A DNA stretch of 64,000 bases, taken from the NCBI GenBank assembly GCA_963734845.1, contig CAVTIS010000015.1:1-64000 (forward strand), given 5' to 3'. Source of the DNA: JAKAVN01 sp963734845 (lineage in GTDB: Bacteria; Desulfobacterota; Binatia; Binatales; Binataceae). The notes below the pieces were generated by a model. It ran no database searches, was not told the origin of the DNA, and was given only the letters and a program-made list of their open reading frames with translations. Positions 35,975 through 43,189 of the stretch are shown here, one piece after another (positions within the stretch are counted from its first letter, which is position 1; each line of letters starts with the position of its first letter). The position numbers were made by a program, and so were the translations under genes.

Positions 35975-36313
35975 TTACAGCGCCGCAGAACCCCGTTCAC
36001 CGGTGCGAATCCGCACCACTTCTTCCATCGGCATGACGAAAATTTTTCCGTCGCCGATGCGGCCGGTGCGGGCGGCACGCTCGATGGTCTCGACGACCTG
36101 GGCCGTCAATTCGTCCGCGACGATTATCTCCAGTTTTACCTTGGGCAGAAAATCGACCACGTATTCGGCGCCGCGGTAAAGTTCAGTATGGCCCTTCTGG
36201 CGGCCGAAACCCTTCACTTCGCTGACCGTGAGCCCTTGGACCCCGATACTCGAGAGCGCCTCTTTGACCTCGTCGAGCTTGAACGGCTTGATGATCGCCT
36301 CAACCTTCTTCAT
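35975..36313 (-). CDS. glnB: Nitrogen regulatory protein P-II
   Basis: P-II is a trimeric signal protein that reports 2-oxoglutarate, ATP/ADP and glutamine status to nitrogen-metabolism targets. This 112-residue copy starts MKKVEAIIKPFKLDEVKEAL. It has GFGRQKGHTELYRGAEY with the uridylylation site Tyr51, the B-loop TGRIGDGKIFV and the C-loop region IRTGERG. GGGAGGGG precedes the ATG. No amtB, glnA or glnD is in the window, so it stands alone. A sigma-54-like site (GG-N10-GC) lies about 165 bases upstream. GlnB and GlnK cannot be separated reliably by eye. Confidence 0.95.
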   Translation of the reverse strand: MKKVEAIIKPFKLDEVKEALSSIGVQGLTVSEVKGFGRQKGHTELYRGAEYVVDFLPKVKLEIIVADELTAQVVETIERAARTGRIGDGKIFVMPMEEVVRIRTGERGSAAL

Positions 36314-36479
36314 ATGACCCCTCCCGGCGCGCAGCCGGACGGACACTCCCTCCCCCTTTCGGACAAGCTTATCTGTTCCAGATACGCGTCGGCTTGCGCA
36401 AGACCCCGGCTCGGCGCGACGTGGTGAGCTCCCGGTGGGCATCGCGGAGTCCATGAGCAAGCTTCGCGCCTTGTGTGAT

Positions 36480-36493
36480 GCAAAGAATTGGCC
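36480..36493 (-). promoter_or_regulatory. Candidate sigma-54 promoter for glnB
   Basis: On the minus strand GG (36493-36492), ten bases, then GC (36481-36480) within GGCCAATTCTTTGCAT resembles the -24/-12 consensus. The TTTGCA half is good and the GGCCA half is imperfect. The site points towards glnB with a leader of roughly 155 bases. The rest of the gene-free stretch 36314-36693 shows nothing else I can support. Confidence 0.3.
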
Positions 36494-36693
36494 GCAATCA
36501 TCAAGTGAAGAAACGAGAAAATACGGGCCGGTGGGGCCGGCATCTCCTCACCTGCTGCCCGAAGCGGCAGCCACGTGTCCATCTGGATGTCTATCGCTCG
36601 ATGTCTGTTTGGTTATGTTTGTTGTCCTTGACGTCCGTTGTGAAGGCCCCAGGACGTCGGACAGGTTCGAGGATTCGCTCGCTGACTGGCGGT

Positions 36694-37308
36694 CTAAACG
36701 CCCGCGGCGCCCCCGCCAGCGTCCTTGCGGCCCACCGACCGTTCCTCTGCGCTCATCAGACGGGCGATATTCTCGCGATGGCGCAGCAGCACCAGCGCCG
36801 TCATCACGATCGCCAGACCGACATATGGACGCGGCAGACCCAATATCGCAGCGGCGGGCGGCAGGACGATCGCCGCGCAAATCGAAGCCAGCGATACGAT
36901 CCGGGACAGCGCGAGCACGAGAGAGAACACCGCTAGCGCAATCAGGACCGGCGGCGGCGAGACCCCAAGCCATATCCCCAGCGACGCCGAGACTCCCTTG
37001 CCGCCCTCAAAGCGCAAGAACACGGAACATATAGCGCCGAGGAAAGCGCCTAGGCCCACCACGGCGACGACTGCCGGCGGCAGGCCCGCCATCCGCGCCA
37101 CCAGCACCGGGATCATCCCCTTGAGCAAGTCGCCTGCGAACGTGATCGCGCCGGCGCCCTTGCCACCCGCCCTCGTCACATTGGTCATTCCAATGTTGCC
37201 CGAGCCGACGCCGCGCGGATCGAAGCCGAAGGCGCGGCCGACCAGCACTCCCACCGGGATCGATCCGAACAGGTATGCGGCGATGAAGAGTAGCGCGATG
37301 CTCAACAA
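36694..37308 (-). CDS. plsY: Glycerol-3-phosphate acyltransferase PlsY
   Basis: PlsY is an integral membrane enzyme that acylates glycerol-3-phosphate from acyl-phosphate, the first step of phospholipid synthesis. It has about five to six hydrophobic spans and the conserved segments LFGSIPVGVLVGRAFG, DPRGVGSGNIGMTNVTR and FLRFEGGKGVSASLGI. At 204 residues the length is normal. The start is a TTG (37308) with AAAGG just upstream; no ATG is available nearby. It is downstream of tRNA-Pro on the same strand. Confidence 0.94.
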   Translation of the reverse strand: MLSIALLFIAAYLFGSIPVGVLVGRAFGFDPRGVGSGNIGMTNVTRAGGKGAGAITFAGDLLKGMIPVLVARMAGLPPAVVAVVGLGAFLGAICSVFLRFEGGKGVSASLGIWLGVSPPPVLIALAVFSLVLALSRIVSLASICAAIVLPPAAAILGLPRPYVGLAIVMTALVLLRHRENIARLMSAEERSVGRKDAGGGAAGV

Positions 37309-37334
37309 GTGCGGCCTTTCGCGCGAAAGAGAAA

Positions 37335-37412
37335 TGGTCGGGGTGACTGGATTTGAACCAGCGACTTCTGCGTCCCGAACGCAGCGCTCTAGCCAGGCTG
37401 AGCTACACCCCG
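37335..37412 (-). tRNA. tRNA-Pro (anticodon CGG), CCA encoded
   Basis: On the minus strand the acceptor CGGGGTG pairs with CACCCCG. The anticodon arm is CTGCG-TTCGGGA-CGCAG, so the anticodon is CGG. The T-loop GGTTCAAATCC is canonical. Discriminator A at 37338 is followed by an encoded CCA (37337-37335). No integrated element is seen next to it. Confidence 0.96.
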
Positions 37413-37482
37413 CACGCCAAGAGTTCCGAACCGGTCATCACTTATAGCACCGCCGCGCGCGGCATTGCGAGCAGCCGCTTTC

Positions 37483-38151
37483 TCAGACGCGCGCCACCCG
37501 CGTGCGCATCTCGGCGATTATCTGGCGGTAGTGCTCATGGCCGAAAATTCCCGAGCCGGAGACGAATACGTTAGCTCCGGCCTCGGCCACCGCAGCGATG
37601 TTATCGATTTTGACCCCGCCGTCGACCTCGACGTCGACCTTGAGACCGCGGCGTTCGATCTCACGCCTGACCGCGCGCAGCTTCTCGAGGCTCGCTGCGA
37701 TGAAGCCCTGTCCGCCGAAGCCCGGATGCACGCTCATCACCAGGATCATGTCGAGATGCTCGGCCGCGGCGAGCACGCGCTCGACCGGCGTCTCGGGATT
37801 GATCGCGACCGAGGCGCGCGCGCCGAGTTCGTGGATGCGCGCAGCGATCATGGGCAAATCGTCGCACACCTCGGCATGCACGGAAATTGAATTGGCGCCG
37901 GCCTCGACGAACGCTTTTAGGTAGCGGGCGGGCTCCGAAATCATCAGATGCGCATCGAGCGGCAGGCGAGTTATCTTGCGGAGCGATTTCAGCACCGGCA
38001 CACCGATCGACAGATTCGGCACAAAATGGCCGTCCATCACATCGAAATGAATCAGGTCGGCGCCGGCCTCCTCGACCCGGCGCACCTCGTCGCCCAGGCG
38101 CGCGAAATCGGCTGACAGGATCGAGGGCGCGATTTTATGCTCGAGGCCCAT
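37483..38151 (-). CDS. rpe: Ribulose-phosphate 3-epimerase
   Basis: Rpe interconverts ribulose-5-phosphate and xylulose-5-phosphate in the pentose phosphate pathway. It is a metal-dependent TIM barrel of about 222 residues. Seen are APSILSADFARLGDEV, FDVMDGHFVPNLSIG (metal His and catalytic Asp), LDAHLMI, VHPGFGGQGFI and VDGGVKIDN with the second catalytic Asp. The ATG at 38151 is preferred to an upstream TTG at 38157. It lies between rsmB and tRNA-Pro, all on the minus strand. Confidence 0.95.
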   Translation of the reverse strand: MGLEHKIAPSILSADFARLGDEVRRVEEAGADLIHFDVMDGHFVPNLSIGVPVLKSLRKITRLPLDAHLMISEPARYLKAFVEAGANSISVHAEVCDDLPMIAARIHELGARASVAINPETPVERVLAAAEHLDMILVMSVHPGFGGQGFIAASLEKLRAVRREIERRGLKVDVEVDGGVKIDNIAAVAEAGANVFVSGSGIFGHEHYRQIIAEMRTRVARV

Positions 38152-38195
38152 GCGCAAAGACTACCTGCTCGGCTGTCGCTCGGCAAAAGGCGCGC

Positions 38196-39644
38196 TCACC
38201 GCCGGCGCATCCGGGCAGCGAAGAAACCGTCGAGGCCGCCGCGCTCAGGGCTGGTCGCCATCGTCCCGTCGCTTTGAAGCCAGGACGCGAGCTCCGCCGC
38301 CGCCGGGCGCTCTATGGCAAATTCCGGATGCTCCGCGAGAAAGCCGCGCACCACGCCCTGCCCTTCCTGCGGCGCTAGACTGCATACTGCGTACACGATC
38401 ACGCCGTCCGGCCGGACGAGCGCGGCCGCATTCTCGAGCATCGCGCGCTGCAACTCGGCCATGCGGGGAAAGTCCTCCGCAGCCAGGCGCCATCGAATCT
38501 CCGGATGCTCCCGCAGCGTGCCTGTGCCGGTACACGGCGCGTCAAGCAGGACGAAGCCAGCCGATCCGACGTGCAGCGGAGGCGCCGCGGCGATGTCCGC
38601 GTTGACGAATGCAATGTTCCGATGGCCCAGGCGCCGCGCGAGGTCGCGCGCCGACTTGAGCCCGTGCAAATTCAGGTCGAGCGCGACGACGCGTCCACGC
38701 GCATCGGCAAGTTCCGCAAGATGGGTCGCCTTGCCACCCGGCGCGGCGGTGCAATCGATCACCATGCCGCCCGCCGACGGCGCCAGCATCTGCGCCACCA
38801 GTTGCGAGGCCTCGGATTGCGGATGAAATAATCCGGCGCGGTACGAATCGGAGTCAAAATCCGCGGCGTTCTCGAGCACGGCGGTCTCGGGCAAGTGGTC
38901 GCCGACACGTATGCCGATTCCCTCGGCTGTCATCCGCGCGACGATCTCTTCGCGCGAGCCGCGCGCCAGATTAAGCCGCACCACGTTGGGCGCAGCTTCG
39001 TTGTTGGCCGCCATCAACGCCTGCGCCCGCGCCACCCCGAACCATTCGATGAAGCACGCCACCAGCCATCGCGGATGCGAATACGCGACCGCGAGATACC
39101 CAATCTCGTCTGCCGCCCGATCCGGCATCGCGGCCACGTCGCGCGCGGCGCGCCGCAGCACGGCATTGACCAGGCCGCCGGCGCCGCGCCCCGCCGCCTC
39201 GCGCGCGAGCGACACCGCAGTGTCGACCGCGGCATGCGGCGGCATGCGGCTAAGGTGGCGTAGCTGGAAAAGTCCCAGTCTGAGCGCGTTCAGCACCGCA
39301 AGCTCGAGCTTTTCGAGCGGCTGCGAACATAGTTGCGCCAGTTCATAGTCCAGCCGTCCGCGCCAGGCGAGGGTGCCTAGCACCAGCCGCGTCAGCAGGC
39401 GGCGGTCTGGCGGCGCAAAAGCGGCAAGGCGATGGCCGAGCATCACGTCGGCGAAGGCCGAGTGGCTTTCCACGCGGACGAGGATTTCAAGCGCGGCGCG
39501 GCGGGTCGCCAGGCCCGCCGCGCCGCGCTCCGGCCTTCTCGCCGCGCCCCCAGCCGGCATCGCGGAGCCGGGCGTGCTCGCACCCGTCCCCGCGATTCCG
39601 CCCTGGCGGCGTATAGACGGAACGATAGGCGGGCGGCGCGTCAT
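38196..39644 (-). CDS. rsmB: 16S rRNA (cytosine-967-C5)-methyltransferase RsmB
   Basis: RsmB methylates C967 of 16S rRNA using S-adenosylmethionine. An N-terminal NusB-like helical domain (from about residue 45, ALEILVRVESHSAFADVML) is followed by the methyltransferase domain. That domain has DCTAAPGGKATHLAEL (AdoMet site), LLDAPCTGTGTL (PC motif Cys) and VYAVCSLAPQEG (catalytic Cys). The ATG at 39644 overlaps the fmt stop (ATGA) and lies in a strong hairpin. The first 45 residues are Pro/Gly/Arg-rich and unlike relatives, so an ATG at 39560 is a reasonable alternative. It is the third gene of def-fmt-rsmB, a common bacterial order. Confidence 0.93.
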   Translation of the reverse strand: MTRRPPIVPSIRRQGGIAGTGASTPGSAMPAGGAARRPERGAAGLATRRAALEILVRVESHSAFADVMLGHRLAAFAPPDRRLLTRLVLGTLAWRGRLDYELAQLCSQPLEKLELAVLNALRLGLFQLRHLSRMPPHAAVDTAVSLAREAAGRGAGGLVNAVLRRAARDVAAMPDRAADEIGYLAVAYSHPRWLVACFIEWFGVARAQALMAANNEAAPNVVRLNLARGSREEIVARMTAEGIGIRVGDHLPETAVLENAADFDSDSYRAGLFHPQSEASQLVAQMLAPSAGGMVIDCTAAPGGKATHLAELADARGRVVALDLNLHGLKSARDLARRLGHRNIAFVNADIAAAPPLHVGSAGFVLLDAPCTGTGTLREHPEIRWRLAAEDFPRMAELQRAMLENAAALVRPDGVIVYAVCSLAPQEGQGVVRGFLAEHPEFAIERPAAAELASWLQSDGTMATSPERGGLDGFFAARMRRR

Positions 39645-39678
39645 CCCAGTCGGGCCCCTGGGATGACACGCCGCCCGC
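39629..39678. repeat. Large hairpin over the fmt stop/rsmB start
   Basis: Two 21-base arms (39629-39649 and 39658-39678) pair at 20 of 21 positions around an 8-base G+C-rich centre (TCGGGCCC). The element covers the last ten or so codons of fmt, its TGA and the rsmB ATG, so in the mRNA it could hide the rsmB start. Confidence 0.85.
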
Positions 39679-40693
39679 GCAGAAACTCCGCCGCGCCCAT
39701 CCGTTTGCGTCCCGCCGCTTGCACCTCGGCGAGCACGATTCTTCCGCGCCCGCACTGGACGGCTACGTCCGGCTTCGTCCGCACGACGATGCCGGGGGCG
39801 ACCGAGACGCCGGCCGCGGCCGGCGTCTCGGTCGCCCCCGGCGCGGCGGGGTCATCGAGCGCGGCGCGCCAGACCAGCAACTCGTCGTCGCCAAGCCGCG
39901 TGCGCGCGACCGGCCACGGATCGTATGCACGTACCATGCGTTCGATCCGCGTCGCATCAGCGTTCCAATCGATAACCGCGTCGGCCTTACTCACGGGCGA
40001 GGTGTAAGTTGCGCGGCTCTCGTCCTGCGGCGTCTCAACCAGTGGTCCATGCCGGAGTTTCTCCAATACTTCGAGCAGCGCCGCCGCACCTAGCTCCGCG
40101 AGTTTCTCCTTGAGCGTTCCCTGAGTCTCGCGCGGCGCGATCGGTGTGGCGCACGTGAGTAGCATCGGTCCCGCATCCATCTTGCTGGTCACGCGCATGA
40201 TCGTGACGCCGCTTTCGATGTCGCCGGCGAGGATCGCGCCCTCGATCGGCGACGCGCCACGATGGCGCGGCAGGAGCGAGGCGTGAACGTTGATCGGCAT
40301 GATACGCGCCGCCGCGAGCACCGGGTCAGGCAGGATTCGGCCATAAGCCGCGACCACCAGCAAATCGGGATTCAACGCGCTCAACTCGGCGAGAAATTCC
40401 GCGGTACGGATTTTCGCCGGCTTGAGCACTGACAGTCCGCGCTGCGCCGCCACCACTCCGACCTCGCTCGGCGCGAGCCTTAGCCCGCGCCCGCGCGGCT
40501 GGTCAGGACGCGTGACCACGCCGGCGATTTCGAAGCCGCTATTCACGGAGCCAGCGCGAGCGGCAGTCCCGCAAGCATCGGCCAGCCGCTCCAGGATATG
40601 AGCCGCCAGCGCAGGCGTGCCCATGAACACGATTCTCAATGGTTTCGTGGACGTGGCGATTTCAGATCCGGACGCTGGAGGGCCGCTGGCCAT
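39641..40693 (-). CDS. fmt: Methionyl-tRNA formyltransferase with in-frame palindromic insert
   Basis: Fmt formylates Met-tRNA for translation initiation. The N-terminal domain shows LRIVFMGTPALAAHIL, VTRPDQPRGRG and the catalytic INVHASLLPRHRGASPI (Asn, His). The C-terminal OB-like domain runs from about residue 225, with the linker SKADAVIDW. Between WRAALDDPAAPG and IVVRTKPDVAVQ about 15 extra residues (near TETPAAAGVSVAPG) are encoded by a perfect 52-bp palindrome; relatives read straight from APG to the next strand. The start overlaps the end of def by 32 bases, which fits a def-fmt-rsmB operon. Confidence 0.94.
   Translation of the reverse strand: MASGPPASGSEIATSTKPLRIVFMGTPALAAHILERLADACGTAARAGSVNSGFEIAGVVTRPDQPRGRGLRLAPSEVGVVAAQRGLSVLKPAKIRTAEFLAELSALNPDLLVVAAYGRILPDPVLAAARIMPINVHASLLPRHRGASPIEGAILAGDIESGVTIMRVTSKMDAGPMLLTCATPIAPRETQGTLKEKLAELGAAALLEVLEKLRHGPLVETPQDESRATYTSPVSKADAVIDWNADATRIERMVRAYDPWPVARTRLGDDELLVWRAALDDPAAPGATETPAAAGVSVAPGIVVRTKPDVAVQCGRGRIVLAEVQAAGRKRMGAAEFLRGRRVIPGARLG
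39791..39842. repeat. Perfect 52-bp palindrome inside fmt
   Basis: The arm GCCGGGGGCGACCGAGACGC plus six more bases is followed immediately by its exact reverse complement, so all 26 base pairs match with no loop. It is read in frame as roughly APGATETPAAAGVSVAPG. No second copy was noticed by eye in the window. Confidence 0.97.
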
Positions 40694-41204
40694 CGGCCTT
40701 GCCCTCCTTTATCAGTTTGGCGAGTTTGCGCCGGTACAGTTCGCGCTTGATCCGGCTGATCCGATCGATGAAGAGCTTGCCGTCGAGATGGTCGATCTCA
40801 TGCTGCAGCGCCACCGCCAGCAGGTCGTCCGCCTCGATCTCGATTTCCTTCTCCTCCGGCGTCCACGCCCGCACCAACACGCGCGCAGCCCGTTTGACGT
40901 CGGCCGTGTAATCGATCACCGAGAGGCAGCCCTCCTCCCAAATCACGGAGCCCTCGGCCTCGACGACTTTCGGATTGATCAGCCGCAGCAGTTTCTTGCC
41001 GGGGTTCTGATGGTCGGTGTCGAGCACCACCACGCGGCGCGAATCGCCGACCTGGGGCGCGGCCAGCCCCACGCCCGGCGCAGCGTACATCGTCTGCACC
41101 ATGCTCTCGATAAAACTCGCGAGGCCGCCGTCGATATTAGCGACCGGCCTGGCCGGATCCTTGAGCGCAGGGTCGGGAAATTTGCGGATGTTAAGCAGAG
41201 CCAT
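40662..41204 (-). CDS. def: Peptide deformylase
   Basis: Def removes the formyl group from nascent protein N-termini. All three family motifs are present: GVGLAAPQVG, EEGCLSV (metal Cys) and QHEIDHLDGKLF (two metal His and the catalytic Glu). At 180 residues it is of normal length; the C-terminal helix is rich in Lys and Arg. The ATG at 41204 lies next to KFPDPALKDPARPV, as in relatives. It is the first gene of def-fmt-rsmB. Confidence 0.96.
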   Translation of the reverse strand: MALLNIRKFPDPALKDPARPVANIDGGLASFIESMVQTMYAAPGVGLAAPQVGDSRRVVVLDTDHQNPGKKLLRLINPKVVEAEGSVIWEEGCLSVIDYTADVKRAARVLVRAWTPEEKEIEIEADDLLAVALQHEIDHLDGKLFIDRISRIKRELYRRKLAKLIKEGKADGQRPSSVRI

Positions 41205-41285
41205 CGTGGGTTCTTTTTAAGACAAATCCGTCATTGAAAAATTTATCAGAGCATCCCGAGTGCCGAAAGCGCGCGAAGCGGCGCG

Positions 41286-42212
41286 CTAATTGATAAACCC
41301 ATGCTCGCGCAGGAACGATTCCATCGCGCGGATACATTCGTCGGGGCGCTCGATTTGAAGAAAGTGCGTGGTATGCGGGATCGCTTCGTATGCTAGCGCG
41401 GTCTCCTCGGCGATCGCCCGCCCGATGAGCGCCGGAGGCTGCTTGTGCTCGCTTGCGGGATCGCCGCAAATCAGCTTGCATGGCACCCGCAGATTTTTCA
41501 TCCGCGGCCATATCGTCGCGTCGCGATTGCTCTCGAAGACGTGCGCCTCGAGCTCGCGCGGACATGCCAGCACCCAGTCGCCTGCGGCCTCGTCGCGGCG
41601 CAGCGTCGCACGCGCCATCAACTCGTAGGCCTCCGGGCGCCAGAGCTTGAACTGCGGCACGTGGGCGAAAAGCTGAGCCAGGGCATCCGGGCTCTTGTAG
41701 CGCTCGGTGCGGCGGCGGGCGCGCGCCGCGATCTCGCCTTCGTGAAATATCTGGACCGCCTGCAACGGATGGCCTTCGCGTGGATGGATGGGCGGATCGA
41801 AGAGCACCAGCGGGTCCCAACGCCGGCCCATCTCCAGCGTATGCATTACCGCAGTGACCGCGGAGAGCGAATGAAACACCCCAGCCATCGGCCGGGCGCC
41901 CCACTGCTCGCGGATCGCGTGCCAGATGCGTTCGTCGTCCTGGATAAATCTTTTCCACTGATGATGCGCGGGGTGATGCGGCGGGTTGTGGCCGTGATTG
42001 CGAAAGTCATAAACGATCACGTCGTAGCGATCGAGCAGCCGTCCCCAGAACGAAAAGTAGCCATCGATGGCGAGCGCGTTGCCATGGCTCAACACCAAGC
42101 GCGGAGCGCCGGCAATCCCATGGCGTCGCACCCGGATTACCGCACCGTCCTCCATTACCGCGTCGAAAGCCGCATGCGGCGGCGGGATATTCGCTCGTCT
42201 CGGTTCAGTCAT
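41286..42212 (-). CDS. Alpha/beta hydrolase
   Basis: This is a 308-residue alpha/beta-hydrolase fold protein, probably cytoplasmic. The oxyanion region LVLSHGNALAIDGYFSFW, strand DVIVYDFRNHGHN and the nucleophile elbow GVFHSLSAV (Ser) are clear. The late His is in IPHTTHFLQIERPDE and the acid is probably in CKLICGDPAS. The HG motif and RNHGHN are like those of esterases and meta-cleavage hydrolases, but the substrate is unknown. It is upstream of def on the same strand with an 80-base gap and may be unrelated to it. Confidence 0.88.
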   Translation of the reverse strand: MTEPRRANIPPPHAAFDAVMEDGAVIRVRRHGIAGAPRLVLSHGNALAIDGYFSFWGRLLDRYDVIVYDFRNHGHNPPHHPAHHQWKRFIQDDERIWHAIREQWGARPMAGVFHSLSAVTAVMHTLEMGRRWDPLVLFDPPIHPREGHPLQAVQIFHEGEIAARARRRTERYKSPDALAQLFAHVPQFKLWRPEAYELMARATLRRDEAAGDWVLACPRELEAHVFESNRDATIWPRMKNLRVPCKLICGDPASEHKQPPALIGRAIAEETALAYEAIPHTTHFLQIERPDECIRAMESFLREHGFIN

Positions 42213-42328
42213 CGCGAAGCTATCTTAGCAATTTGCCGGGCAATTTTTTTCGCTGCGATCTCTGAGTCGGACTCATTATAGTAATTCCATGTTTTGACGT
42301 TGTCAGCGGCGTCTATCGTGGTTATCGT

Positions 42329-42670
42329 ATGTCTATGGACAACGACGCCGTTTTAGTCACCACTATGAACGATGTCCCCGGTTTCAAGATCGTGGCCGTC
42401 TATGGCGAAGTTTTCGGCCTCATCTGCCGGGCGCGCAACGCGTTCTCCAACTTCGGCGCGGGCCTGCGCACGATTTTTGGCGGCGAAGTCGCCGGCTATA
42501 CCCAGTTGCTCTCTGACAGCCGTCAACAAGCCATCGACCGACTGCGCCTGGCCGCGATGGAGAAAGGGGGCAACGCCGTGATCGCCATGCGCTTCGATTG
42601 CAACGAGATCGGCGACATCATGAGCGAAATAGCGGCCTACGGCACGGCGGTGCGGATCGAAAAGCTCTGA
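42329..42670 (+). CDS. YbjQ/UPF0145 family protein
   Basis: This 113-residue protein of the YbjQ (UPF0145) family forms pentameric rings of unknown function, with a heavy-metal-binding-like fold (recalled). Typical features are VLVTTMNDVPGFKIVAVYG, the central GGEVAGYTQLLSDSRQQAIDRL and GGNAVIAMRFDCNEIGD. Its start is close to a divergent promoter region shared with the alpha/beta hydrolase. No partner gene is evident. Confidence 0.9.
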   Translation: MSMDNDAVLVTTMNDVPGFKIVAVYGEVFGLICRARNAFSNFGAGLRTIFGGEVAGYTQLLSDSRQQAIDRLRLAAMEKGGNAVIAMRFDCNEIGDIMSEIAAYGTAVRIEKL

Positions 42671-42721
42671 GCGGCGCGCCCGTACGCTACAGTTTCGCCT
42701 TCGATTTGCCGGGCGGGTGAG

Positions 42722-43102
42722 CTAATCGGTGCGCTCGACGTGGTAGCCCTTCGAGCTGATCAGCCATTCACCGTCGACCCGATGATAGGTGAGATGATCG
42801 ACGTATACGGTCTTGTTGATCCTGACCCGTACCTTCACGAGCGCTTGCGTGGGCGATGCGAAGTCCATCAGCAAAATCTCTTCTTCACGAGGAGCGTTCA
42901 GAGATTTCGGTGAGGGCCGGCCGGCCGTCAGTTCCTTGTATCCCTGGGCGGTGAACATCGCCATCTTGCCGTCGCGAAGCCCGTGGAGTTGGGCGGTCGT
43001 GCGAAAAACGCGATCGAAGCGCGACGTATCGCCGTCATACATGAGGTCGAAATAGCGCTGCACGGCGGCGGTCAGGCTCTCGATGCTGGCATGGTCAATC
43101 AT
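42722..43102 (-). CDS. NTF2/SnoaL-like (lumazine-binding type) protein
   Basis: This is a 126-residue cone-shaped NTF2-like domain: AVQRYFDLMYDGDTSRFDRVF, LMDFASPTQALVKVRV, and VDHLTYHRVDGEWLISSKG at the end. Such proteins are close to the putative lumazine-binding family (PF12893), whose members bind small ligands or act as dehydratases. No catalytic set can be assigned. It is downstream of no clear operon partner and convergent with the YbjQ gene. Confidence 0.85.
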   Translation of the reverse strand: MIDHASIESLTAAVQRYFDLMYDGDTSRFDRVFRTTAQLHGLRDGKMAMFTAQGYKELTAGRPSPKSLNAPREEEILLMDFASPTQALVKVRVRINKTVYVDHLTYHRVDGEWLISSKGYHVERTD

Positions 43103-43189
43103 GGAATTCTCCTTGGAACGTAAGTAAGAACCTTACATCCTATCAAACGTGCTTCGGTTTCTACCAGCCGCCGCGCGCGAGCCGAAGGC

